From Pseudomonadota bacterium (GTDB lineage Bacteria; Myxococcota_A; Bradymonadia; UBA4248), in the NCBI GenBank assembly GCA_009786045.1, contig WQTY01000204.1:1-5001 (forward strand): DNA of 5,001 nt. The letters are read 5' to 3'. The notes under the pieces were generated by a model. The model worked only from the letters and a program-made list of their open reading frames with translations, did not search any database and was not told where the DNA came from. A program made the position numbers and the translations under genes. Below, one piece after another: positions 1 through 5,001 of this stretch (within the stretch, counting starts at the first letter, position 1; every line of letters begins with the position of its first letter).

Positions 1-33
1 AAGCCAGTTCAAACCTTTTCGAGCACCCCTTAG
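1..33 (+). CDS. possible 3' end of an upstream gene (partial)
   Basis: Reading from base 1, frame 1 stays open for ten codons (K P V Q T F S S T P) and ends at a TAG at 31-33. Ten codons are too few to identify a product or prove coding. The indirect support is positional. The T-rich start of repeat A lies 8 nt after this stop, just as related T-rich sequence follows the stop of the adaptor gene directly and the stop of the pump gene by 2 nt. CzcCBA-type operons often place the outer-membrane channel gene (CzcC/TolC family) directly upstream of the adaptor, so that would be my guess. Frames 2 and 3 are also open here, so the call is weak. Confidence 0.3.
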   Translation, partial: KPVQTFSSTP

Positions 34-41
34 AGCATTTT

Positions 42-135
42 CCTTTTTCTTTTTCATGTGGGGGAGTCAGCTCCCCCACACCCCCTGCAATGCTGCGCAT
101 TGTCTGTGGGTAAAGGGCAGAGTGCTTCGTTTAAG
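42..135 (+). repeat. intergenic double-hairpin repeat, copy A (REP/BIME-like)
   Basis: The element starts with a T-rich leader (42-54). Hairpin 1 has arms 57-66 and 71-80 (10 bp, loop TCAG), then comes an ACACCCCCT-type linker. Hairpin 2 has arms 87-93 and 97-103 (7 bp, one G-T pair, loop TGC). A weakly conserved tail ending near TTCGTTTAAG (126-135) can be aligned with the tail of copy C. Over 57-110 this copy matches the reverse complement of copy C at 45 of 54 positions by my hand alignment, and it closely matches copy B. The T tract precedes the stem, so it is not a classical rho-independent terminator in either direction. Family name unknown. Confidence 0.8.
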
Positions 136-187
136 AATAAACATTCTGCACACTCTCACCACACATCGACAATCGTGGATAAATAAT
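111..187 (+). promoter_or_regulatory. leader of the adaptor gene; weak RBS, imperfect dyad, no clear promoter
   Basis: I see no convincing -35/-10 pair in this stretch, whose first part overlaps the tail of repeat A. An imperfect dyad is visible: AGAGTG (119-124) can pair with CACTCT (151-156), with an inner GTTTA/TAAAC pair (129-133 and 138-142). It could be an operator or an RNA hairpin, but it is short and interrupted. The ribosome binding site is poor: the best candidate is GGA at 177-179, eight bases before the ATG at 188. If the upstream gene belongs to the same operon, no promoter is needed here. Confidence 0.3.
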
Positions 188-1393
188 ATGAAAAAAAATA
201 TCACTATCGCCATTCTTGGCCTCATATCCGCCGTTTGTCTCGGCATCCTATTCTGGCCACACCTAAATCACGCGCATGATCACGACCACGATCACGACCA
301 TGCAGAATACGATGATACCCATGCCGATCACGATGACGTGGTTCGGCTCACAGATGCCGTGCTGGCCGAGTTCAACATTGAACAGGCCCTGGCGCAGGCA
401 GGCAAACTCGATCTGCATGTGACGCTCACAGGAGAAATCAGCCTGAACGAAGAGGATATCGCGCGCGTTCATCCCAAAATCGAAGGCATGGTGACGGAAG
501 TGCATGCCCCACCAGGCACTCGGGTGGTGGCCGGTCAAAGGCTTGCTATTTTGAACAGCCCTGGGCTTGCCGAAGCCCAGGCCGGTTATTCAGCCGCCAT
601 CGAAAGGCACAAAACGGCCCAGGCAAACTTCCAGCGAGAGTCTGCGCTCTGGGAGAAAAAAATGACAAGCCAGCAGGAATACCTGGATGCGCAGCAAAAC
701 TTAATCGACGCCAAAGTTGAGCAAAACCTGCGAAGCACACAGCTGCTCAGCCTGGGCATGACCAAACGGCAGCTGGAAGCCTTCTCCAAACAGCCCGGCA
801 CCATCAGCACTCGCTTTGAAGTCGTGGCCCCCGTGGGCGGAACCATCCTTGAACGGCACGTGACGGTGGGGGAGAACGTGGGAACAGATGCCCTTCTCTT
901 TACAATCGCCGATCTGGATACTGTCTGGGGTGAGTTTCATGCTTTCGCAAGTGACCTGGGGAAAATCGGTGTAGGACAGGATGTTGGGGTATACATTGAC
1001 ACCAACAGACCCTCTTTGCAGGGCAAAGTCACCTGGATTGCCCCCCTGGTTGATCCCGCCACGCGCACAGCAAAGGTGCGCGTCGTTCTGCCCAACACCG
1101 ACGGCAACCTCCGGCCAGGTGCTTTTGCCTCCGCCAATGTGAGCATCGGCCAAACCGAGCAGGGCATCCCCGTGCCAAAAACTGCGCTCCAGACCTTCGA
1201 AAACCAAACGGTCATCTTTGTCCGAACAGACGATGGCTTTATCCCAAGGCCCATCATCATTTCTGCAGAAAATGACACGCACGTCCTCGTCGCCTCAGGC
1301 CTCGATGCCGGGCAAACCTACGTCACAAAAGGCGCCTTCACCCTCAAAGCCGAACTCTCCAAATCGCTCTTCGACGACGGACATAATCACTGA
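188..1393 (+). CDS. czcB: heavy-metal efflux RND periplasmic adaptor (membrane fusion protein), CzcB-like
   Basis: This 401-aa protein links an inner-membrane RND pump to an outer-membrane channel. A hydrophobic segment at residues 4-22 is a signal peptide or membrane anchor; Cys17 is preceded by Val and is not a good lipobox. Residues 25-48 hold nine His alternating with Asp, a likely metal-binding segment. The family domains follow in order: first half of the barrel-sandwich (about 95-125, PGTRVVAGQ), coiled-coil hairpin (about 126-203), second barrel-sandwich half (about 209-243), beta-barrel (about 245-322, starting at TVWGEF and including DPATRTAKV and LRPGAFA), and a membrane-proximal domain ending in the CzcB-like KGAFTLKAELSK and a short His tail (DDGHNH). 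I chose ATG 188 because the open frame upstream to 56 runs through repeat A, and only from 188 does the protein begin with a proper signal segment. No Met occurs between residues 2 and 100, unlike the Met-bearing N-terminus of CusB, so a divalent metal is more likely than Cu(I)/Ag(I). The symbol is used at family level. Confidence 0.93.
   Translation: MKKNITIAILGLISAVCLGILFWPHLNHAHDHDHDHDHAEYDDTHADHDDVVRLTDAVLAEFNIEQALAQAGKLDLHVTLTGEISLNEEDIARVHPKIEGMVTEVHAPPGTRVVAGQRLAILNSPGLAEAQAGYSAAIERHKTAQANFQRESALWEKKMTSQQEYLDAQQNLIDAKVEQNLRSTQLLSLGMTKRQLEAFSKQPGTISTRFEVVAPVGGTILERHVTVGENVGTDALLFTIADLDTVWGEFHAFASDLGKIGVGQDVGVYIDTNRPSLQGKVTWIAPLVDPATRTAKVRVVLPNTDGNLRPGAFASANVSIGQTEQGIPVPKTALQTFENQTVIFVRTDDGFIPRPIIISAENDTHVLVASGLDAGQTYVTKGAFTLKAELSKSLFDDGHNH
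278..301 (+). repeat. 12-bp tandem repeat coding the His-Asp run
   Basis: Two copies of GATCACGACCAY stand head to tail (278-289 and 290-301), differing only in the last base. They code most of the alternating His-Asp run at adaptor residues 31-38. Twelve bases is a multiple of three, so replication slippage would add or remove two His-Asp pairs without breaking the frame. Confidence 0.75.
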
Positions 1394-1479
1394 TTTTTTT
1401 CGTGGGGGAGCCAGCTCCCCCACACCCCCTGCGATACTTCGTATCGCTTGGGTGAGTGAGACTGAATGCCTCGCCTAAT
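1394..1479 (+). repeat. intergenic double-hairpin repeat, copy B (REP/BIME-like)
   Basis: This copy begins on the base after the adaptor stop codon (TGA 1391-1393) with seven T. Hairpin 1 has arms 1402-1410 and 1415-1423 (9 bp, loop CCAG), followed by the ACCCCCT linker. Hairpin 2 has arms 1431-1437 and 1441-1447 (7 bp, loop TTC). A tail GAATGCCTCGCCTA (1464-1477) aligns with GAGTGCTTCGTTTA of copy A. Hairpin 2 differs from that of copy A by two paired changes that keep the stem intact. The orientation is the same as A and opposite to C. The T run lies before the stem, so this is not a standard terminator for the adaptor gene. Confidence 0.8.
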
Positions 1480-1583
1480 GGCTAAAAGTTTCGCTTTTTG
1501 TTTCTTCTTTATTCGTCTGCTGCATTCGAAACTGCAAACCCAACTGGATTGTTTCGCTCCTGCTCGCAACACGAGGCTTGTGG
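1480..1583. other. spacer between repeats B and C, no recognisable feature
   Basis: About 100 bp of T-rich sequence lies between the inverted repeat copies. A 5-bp stem (1484-1488 with 1494-1498) is followed by scattered T, but it is too weak to call a terminator. GTTTCGCT occurs twice (1488-1495 and 1549-1556). I find no good -35/-10 pair, no tRNA-like fold and no credible small gene. A 71-codon open frame (1466-1681) crosses it but runs through repeat C. Being enclosed by inverted copies, the stretch could be the core of a small composite element. Confidence 0.4.
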
Positions 1584-1667
1584 CTTCAAACGATACACTT
1601 CGCCACTTCCCACAAGCAATGCGCAGCATTGCAGGGGGTGCGGGGGAACAAGTTCCCCCGCAAAAAG
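1584..1667 (-). repeat. intergenic double-hairpin repeat, copy C (inverted)
   Basis: This is the same element as A and B on the opposite strand. Hairpin 1 has arms 1639-1648 and 1653-1662 (10 bp, + strand loop CAAG). Hairpin 2 has arms 1616-1622 and 1626-1632 (7 bp, loop GCA). The tail reaches about 1584 (CTTCAAACGA on the + strand). Compared with A, hairpin 1 carries two paired substitutions that preserve base pairing. On the + strand the hairpin ends 15 nt before the pump ATG, next to its only candidate ribosome binding site, so it may affect pump translation. That effect is inference. Confidence 0.8.
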
Positions 1668-1670
1668 AGA
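1665..1670 (+). promoter_or_regulatory. weak ribosome binding site of the pump gene
   Basis: AAGAGA lies seven bases upstream of the ATG at 1678 and is the only purine-rich stretch in the right place. It is a poor Shine-Dalgarno match and sits directly behind the GC-rich hairpin of repeat C. Weak initiation, or coupling to folding of that hairpin, is possible. Confidence 0.4.
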
Positions 1671-1677
1671 ATAACAT

Positions 1678-4600
1678 ATGAAAAACATTATCGAATTTGC
1701 ACTGAGCCATCGCTTTCTTATGTGTGTTTTGGGAACGCTCGTGATGGCGACGGGATTGTTTTGCTATACGCGTCTTCCCATCGACGCTTTCCCCGATACG
1801 ACGCCCACGCTTGTGCAGGTATTTACCGAAACGGACGGGCTGAGTCCTGAGGAAGTCGAAAAATTCATCACCTATCCCGTGGAAACGCATATGAACGGGC
1901 TGCCCGGCCTAAAGGAAGTGCGTTCCATTTCAAACTTTGGCCTTTCGGTCATCAACGTCTATTTTCATGATAACATCGACATATATTTTGCCAGGCAGCT
2001 TGTCGGGGAGCGCCTCCAGGAGGCCAGGGAGGAGATCCCGCAGGGACTGGGTTCGCCCCAAATGGGCCCCATCTCGACCGGCCTTGGGCAGATTCTTTTC
2101 TACGTTCTTGAAGATGAAACCCAAACCCGTTCCCCCGAGGAAATGCGGGACATTCAGGATTGGATTGTCAAATTCAACCTGCAAACTGTTCCCGGCGTCA
2201 CGGAGGTTCTCTCTATTGGAGGTGAAGTCAGGCAATTCCAGGTGAGAATCCGCCCCGACGATCTGCTGCGCTACGACCTCACCATCCAGGATATCAAGTC
2301 GCAGATCGAGGCCAACAACAGTAACATCGGCGCACAATTTCTCGTCAAAAATGCCGAAGAGTACGTCATTCGTTCCATTGGCCTCGTAGAAACCATCGGG
2401 GATCTGGCAAAAATCGTCGTCAAACCCCAGCCGGGCGCCCCGGTTTATCTCGATCAGGTCGCAGACATCGTCATTGGGGGTGAAATCCGCCGAGGTCTTG
2501 CGACGATGAATGGCGAGGGAGAAGTGGTGGCGGGCATGGTGCTTAAGCTCATCGGCACCAATACTTCCCGGGTCATTGCCGATGTTAAGCTAAAACTCGA
2601 CGATATCAACCGCACGCTGCCGGAGGGGGTATCGATCGTGCCCTACTACGATCAGGCGGATCTCGTGGCCAGATGCGTCGAAACGGTCACGCACGCAATG
2701 TTCTCCGCCATCTTGCTGGTCATCGCCATCCTGCTGCTTTTTATGGGCAGCATACGGCCAAGCATCGTGGTCGCCCTGGCCATCCCGTTTTCGCTCCTCT
2801 TTGCTTTTATCCTCATGTCACTGCTTGGCATCACCGCCAACCTCATGTCGCTGGGCGGCCTGACGATTGCCATCGGCATGATGATCGATGCCGCACTCGT
2901 CATCGCAGAGAATATCGACCGATGGCTTCGAGACGCCGCACCAACCGAATCCAGACGGGCAATCGTCGCCAAAGCCTGCGCCGAAATCGCCACCCCCGTC
3001 ATCTTTTCCATCGTCAACATCATCGTTGTTTTTCTGCCCCTGCTCACGCTGCAGGGGGTCGAGGGCAAGACCTTTGCGCCTCTGGCCAAAACGGTCATGC
3101 TGGGCATGCTGGGATCGCTCATCTACGCCATCTTTATCGCCCCGGTTCTCTCGCACCTGCTCATGCGCCGCCGCGCGCCAGAGGCCAAATCCAAAACTCC
3201 GCGCGAAACCCTGCTCATTCGTGCGCTGATTCGGGTCTACCGCCCATGCGTCACGTTTTTCGTCAAAAACCGCGGCATCGCCATCGGCCTGGCCGGAAGC
3301 ATCCTGCTGCTCGGCGTCCTCGTCTTCCCAAGGCTCGGCTCTGAGTTCGTTCCTCGCCTGGACGAAGGCAGTCTGCTGATCCGCGCCACCATGGCACCGT
3401 CCATTTCGCTCGAAGAAGCGCGTGACACGATGCTCCGCTTCGAAAGACGGCTGATGAAAGACTTTCCCGAAATCACCCGCATCGTCTCCCGCGTGGGAAG
3501 GGGCGAAATCGGCGCCCATGCCGATCCCGTCAACAGCGCCGAAGCCCTCATTGAACTCAGGCCCACGCATGAATGGACAACCAAAGAAACGCCAGCTCAG
3601 CTGTACCAGAGAATCTCCGAAAGCCTCGAAACCTTTCCAGGCGCACAATTCAACGTGACACAGCCTATCGCCGCCGCCACGGACGAACTCATCACCGGCA
3701 CGAGAGCCGATCTTGCCATCAAGCTTTTCGGCCCGGACATGGAAATTCTCAAAGACATGGCGGCGCAAATCGAATCGCGCATCCGAACCCTGCCAGGCGC
3801 CACCGATGTTCAGATGGATCAGATCACGGGCACGCCCCAGATTCAGATTCACATCAATCGCGCCGCCATTGCCCGCTACGGCCTCAACATACACGATGTC
3901 CAGGAACTCCTCGCCATTGCCGTCGGCGGCGAATCGGTGGGGCAGGTCTTTGATGGCATCAAACGGGCGGATATCTTTCTGCGCTTTGAAGAAACGTCGA
4001 GGGGCAGCATCGAAGCGCTTCGAAAAATCCTCATCCCCACCCCCGGCGGCTTAAGAATCCCTCTCGAACAGGTTGCCACCATCCAGGAAGTGGTCGGCCC
4101 GCGCCAAATCACCCGCGAAAACAACCAGCGCTTCATCACAGTTCAGTGCAATGTGCGCGGACGGGACGTGGGCAGCTTCGTGACCGAAGGCCAGGCCCTG
4201 CTCGAAAAGACCATTGCCCTTCCCGACGGCTACTTCATCCAATGGGGCGGGCAATTCGAGTTGCAACAAGAAGCCAACCAACGCCTCGCCCTTGTCGTAC
4301 CCATCTCCCTGCTCATCATCGTCCTTCTGGTGTTCATGGGTCTCGGATCTGTCAAAAGCACACTGCTCATTCTGCTCAACATCCCACTGGCGCTGGTCGG
4401 TGGGGTCCTCGCACTCTGGCTGACCGCTCAAAACCTCTCCGTGCCCGCCTCCGTCGGCTTCATCGCACTCTTCGGCATCGCCCTCGAAAATGGCATGGTC
4501 CTCATCACCACCCTCAATCAGCGCGCCAGAAACGCCCCCGACATCGACGAAGCCTCCATCCAATGCGCCTGCATCCGCCTGCGCCCGGTCTTTATCACTG

Positions 4601-4794
4601 CCACCACCACAGCACTCGCCCTTATCCCAATCCTGCTCAGCACAGGGGCAGGCAGCGAAATCCAGCGCCCCCTGGCAACGGTCGTCCTCGGCGGCCTCGT
4701 CACCTCCACAATACTGACGCTGCTCATCCTGCCGGCCTTCTATAAATGGTTTCGCCCAACGCACCCAAACACCACCGAAGAACCCCAAACATAG
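1678..4794 (+). CDS. czcA: CusA/CzcA-family heavy-metal efflux RND transporter (inner-membrane pump)
   Basis: This 1038-aa proton/metal antiporter is full length for heavy-metal RND pumps. It shows the expected twelve-helix plan: TM1 about 10-30, a large periplasmic loop 31-335, TM2-TM6 about 341-495, TM7 about 531-550, a second periplasmic loop 551-865, and TM8-TM12 about 871-1023. Family landmarks include RLPIDAFPD (32-40), EFVPRLDEGSLL (556-567), GGQFELQQEAN (857-867) and GSEIQRPLATVVLGGLVTS (992-1010). TM4 reads AIGMMIDAALVIAEN (398-412). Asp404 and Glu411 correspond to CzcA Asp408 and Glu415, but the CzcA Asp402 position is Ala398, as in CusA. TM10 has Glu937 where CusA has Glu939. The CusA Met triad (573, 623, 672) aligns with Arg569, Ser620 and Glu670, and CusA Lys984 with Val971. 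The pump therefore mixes CusA and CzcA traits and its metal is unsettled; the symbol is family-level. The start gives the short N-terminus before TM1 typical of the family. It follows the adaptor gene by 284 bp. Confidence 0.95.
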   Translation: MKNIIEFALSHRFLMCVLGTLVMATGLFCYTRLPIDAFPDTTPTLVQVFTETDGLSPEEVEKFITYPVETHMNGLPGLKEVRSISNFGLSVINVYFHDNIDIYFARQLVGERLQEAREEIPQGLGSPQMGPISTGLGQILFYVLEDETQTRSPEEMRDIQDWIVKFNLQTVPGVTEVLSIGGEVRQFQVRIRPDDLLRYDLTIQDIKSQIEANNSNIGAQFLVKNAEEYVIRSIGLVETIGDLAKIVVKPQPGAPVYLDQVADIVIGGEIRRGLATMNGEGEVVAGMVLKLIGTNTSRVIADVKLKLDDINRTLPEGVSIVPYYDQADLVARCVETVTHAMFSAILLVIAILLLFMGSIRPSIVVALAIPFSLLFAFILMSLLGITANLMSLGGLTIAIGMMIDAALVIAENIDRWLRDAAPTESRRAIVAKACAEIATPVIFSIVNIIVVFLPLLTLQGVEGKTFAPLAKTVMLGMLGSLIYAIFIAPVLSHLLMRRRAPEAKSKTPRETLLIRALIRVYRPCVTFFVKNRGIAIGLAGSILLLGVLVFPRLGSEFVPRLDEGSLLIRATMAPSISLEEARDTMLRFERRLMKDFPEITRIVSRVGRGEIGAHADPVNSAEALIELRPTHEWTTKETPAQLYQRISESLETFPGAQFNVTQPIAAATDELITGTRADLAIKLFGPDMEILKDMAAQIESRIRTLPGATDVQMDQITGTPQIQIHINRAAIARYGLNIHDVQELLAIAVGGESVGQVFDGIKRADIFLRFEETSRGSIEALRKILIPTPGGLRIPLEQVATIQEVVGPRQITRENNQRFITVQCNVRGRDVGSFVTEGQALLEKTIALPDGYFIQWGGQFELQQEANQRLALVVPISLLIIVLLVFMGLGSVKSTLLILLNIPLALVGGVLALWLTAQNLSVPASVGFIALFGIALENGMVLITTLNQRARNAPDIDEASIQCACIRLRPVFITATTTALALIPILLSTGAGSEIQRPLATVVLGGLVTSTILTLLILPAFYKWFRPTHPNTTEEPQT

Positions 4795-4796
4795 GG

Positions 4797-4848
4797 CCTT
4801 TTTCTTTTTGGGGAGCGAAGCTTAGGGGGTTCCCACACCCCCAGCAAG
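4797..4848 (+). repeat. degenerate relative of the A/B/C repeat behind the pump stop codon
   Basis: CCTTTTTCTTTTT at 4797-4809 is identical to 42-54, the leader of copy A, and again lies close behind a stop codon (TAG 4792-4794). It continues into GGGGAG and, after a divergent middle, into CCCACACCCCCAGC, which recalls the linker of A and B. The intact 10-bp hairpin is lost; small pairings remain (AGC-GAA-GCT at 4814-4822). I read it as a decayed or variant copy. Confidence 0.5.
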
Positions 4849-4893
4849 CCTCCCCTTTTAGGGGAGGTGGCGGCAAAGCCGACGGAGGGGTTT
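4849..4893 (+). repeat. second hairpin repeat family, CCTCCCC/GGGGAGG type
   Basis: Stem 1 pairs CCTCCCC (4849-4855) with GGGGAGG (4861-4867) around a TTTTA loop. Stem 2 pairs CGGC (4871-4874) with GCCG (4878-4881) around AAA. The unit closes with GACGGAGGGGTTT, whose GGAGGGG could compete for the CCTCCCC arm. From memory, elements of this layout, with a fixed first stem and a variable second stem, are scattered between genes in many bacteria; I know no established name or function. Only one copy is in the window. Confidence 0.55.
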
Positions 4894-4897
4894 GTGA

Positions 4898-4940
4898 CGC
4901 CCGCTATTGCTCGCACCCGCGAGCAATACGCGGCCGGGCG
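4898..4940 (+). other. long hairpin just upstream of the terminator
   Basis: A perfect 10-bp stem pairs 4905-4914 with 4919-4928 around a four-base ACCC loop. Below it, after an asymmetric internal loop, CGCCCG (4898-4903) can pair with CGGGCG (4935-4940). This lower stem shares four bases (4937-4940) with the base of the following terminator, so the two cannot both form completely. No T run follows, so it is not itself a terminator. It may be a third repeat type or part of a folded leader. Confidence 0.55.
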
Positions 4941-4978
4941 CGGCTATCTGCCAAAGGCAGATACACCGCGCCTTTTTT
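4937..4978 (+). terminator. strong rho-independent terminator
   Basis: GGCGCGG (4937-4943) pairs with CCGCGCC (4966-4972). After a small internal loop (C4944 opposite C4964-A4965), TATCTGCC (4945-4952) pairs with GGCAGATA (4956-4963) around an AAA loop. Six T follow at 4973-4978. Fifteen base pairs plus the U tract make a convincing terminator on the + strand, and no T run exists on the other side. It probably ends the adaptor-pump transcript about 180 nt after the pump stop codon. Confidence 0.88.
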
Positions 4979-4985
4979 CTTTCGT

Positions 4986-4998
4986 GGAGGAAGCATTG
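4986..4998 (+). promoter_or_regulatory. possible ribosome binding site and TTG start of a following gene
   Basis: GGAGG (4986-4990) is a good Shine-Dalgarno core, and a TTG (4996-4998) lies five bases further, the only start-like codon at suitable spacing before the window ends. However, CCTTTTTTCTTTCGTGGAGG (4971-4990) also resembles the T-rich leader plus G-rich arm that opens repeats A and B, so it could be the beginning of another repeat copy. The window ends too soon to decide. Confidence 0.3.
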
Positions 4999-5001
4999 AT
5001 C

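Noticed and set aside
119..156. Metal-regulator operator upstream of the adaptor gene
   Set aside because: The dyad is short and interrupted and matches no operator consensus that I can name. It is kept only as a weak note in the leader entry.
56..187. Upstream ATG at 56 adding 44 residues to the adaptor
   Set aside because: The extension is read straight through hairpin repeat A, has no signal-peptide character, and would place the hydrophobic N-terminal segment inside the protein. ATG 188 gives a normal membrane fusion protein.
188..256. Lipoprotein signal at Cys17 of the adaptor
   Set aside because: The residue before the Cys is Val and hydrophobic sequence continues past it, so a lipobox is not supported; an anchor or ordinary signal segment fits better.
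1402..1423. Hairpin of repeat B as terminator of the adaptor gene
   Set aside because: The T run comes before the stem on the + strand and an A run follows on the - strand, so the order is wrong for intrinsic termination. A downstream C-rich linker follows instead.
57..1662. Repeats A/B/C as a CRISPR array or as ends of a full insertion sequence
   Set aside because: Spacing is irregular, orientations differ and whole genes lie between copies, so this is not CRISPR. No transposase gene is present in the window.
1466..1681. 71-codon open frame between the two genes, overlapping the pump start as ATGA
   Set aside because: The stop-start overlap is suggestive, but the frame crosses the tails of repeats B and C, has no ribosome binding site, and its composition looks like translated repeat and T-rich DNA.
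2818..3894. Long minus-strand open frame (358 codons) opposite the pump gene
   Set aside because: It lies wholly antisense to a well-recognised pump domain. Its residue mix reflects the codon bias of the other strand and shows no recognisable domain.
4051..4788. Minus-strand open frame (245 codons) opposite the pump 3' end
   Set aside because: It is rich in Asp, Glu and Gly, as expected for the antisense of hydrophobic helices, and shows no family features.

Overview
The window carries most of a heavy-metal efflux system of the RND type from a Gram-negative bacterium, together with an unusual density of small intergenic hairpin repeats. Two complete genes lie on the + strand: a periplasmic adaptor (188-1393, 401 aa, CzcB-like) and an inner-membrane RND pump (1678-4794, 1038 aa, CusA/CzcA family). 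The Gram-negative assignment follows from the tripartite architecture, which spans two membranes. The DNA is moderately GC-rich. I cannot name a genus from the sequence; a proteobacterium or desulfobacterium is my guess only.

Layout. Bases 1-33 may be the last codons of an upstream gene, possibly the outer-membrane channel that this system needs and that is absent from the window. Repeat A (42-135) follows, then a short leader and the adaptor gene. The 284-bp gap between the two genes is mostly two further repeat copies facing each other: B (1394-1479, same orientation as A) and C (1584-1667, inverted), with about 100 bp of featureless T-rich sequence between them. The pump gene starts 15 nt after the hairpin of C. 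After the pump come a degenerate relative of the repeat (4797-4848), a second repeat family (4849-4893), a long hairpin (4898-4940), a strong rho-independent terminator (4937-4978) and a possible start of a next gene at the window edge.

How the genes work together. The adaptor is anchored in the inner membrane. It has a His/Asp-rich N-terminal segment (nine His between residues 25 and 48) that could collect metal in the periplasm. The pump is a proton-driven trimer that would take metal from the periplasm or cytoplasm and pass it to a TolC/CzcC-like channel. The metal is not settled. The pump has CusA-like membrane residues (Ala398, Asp404 and Glu411 in TM4; Glu937 in TM10) but lacks the CusA methionine triad and the TM11 lysine. 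The adaptor is His-rich and Met-poor. I lean towards divalent cations (Zn, Co, Ni, Cd).

The most notable non-coding signal is the A/B/C repeat family. It consists of two consecutive hairpins whose stems differ between copies by paired, compensatory changes. A and B lie close behind stop codons (A's stop being inferred), and C lies inverted next to a start codon. This resembles REP/BIME-type elements, but I cannot assign it to a named family.
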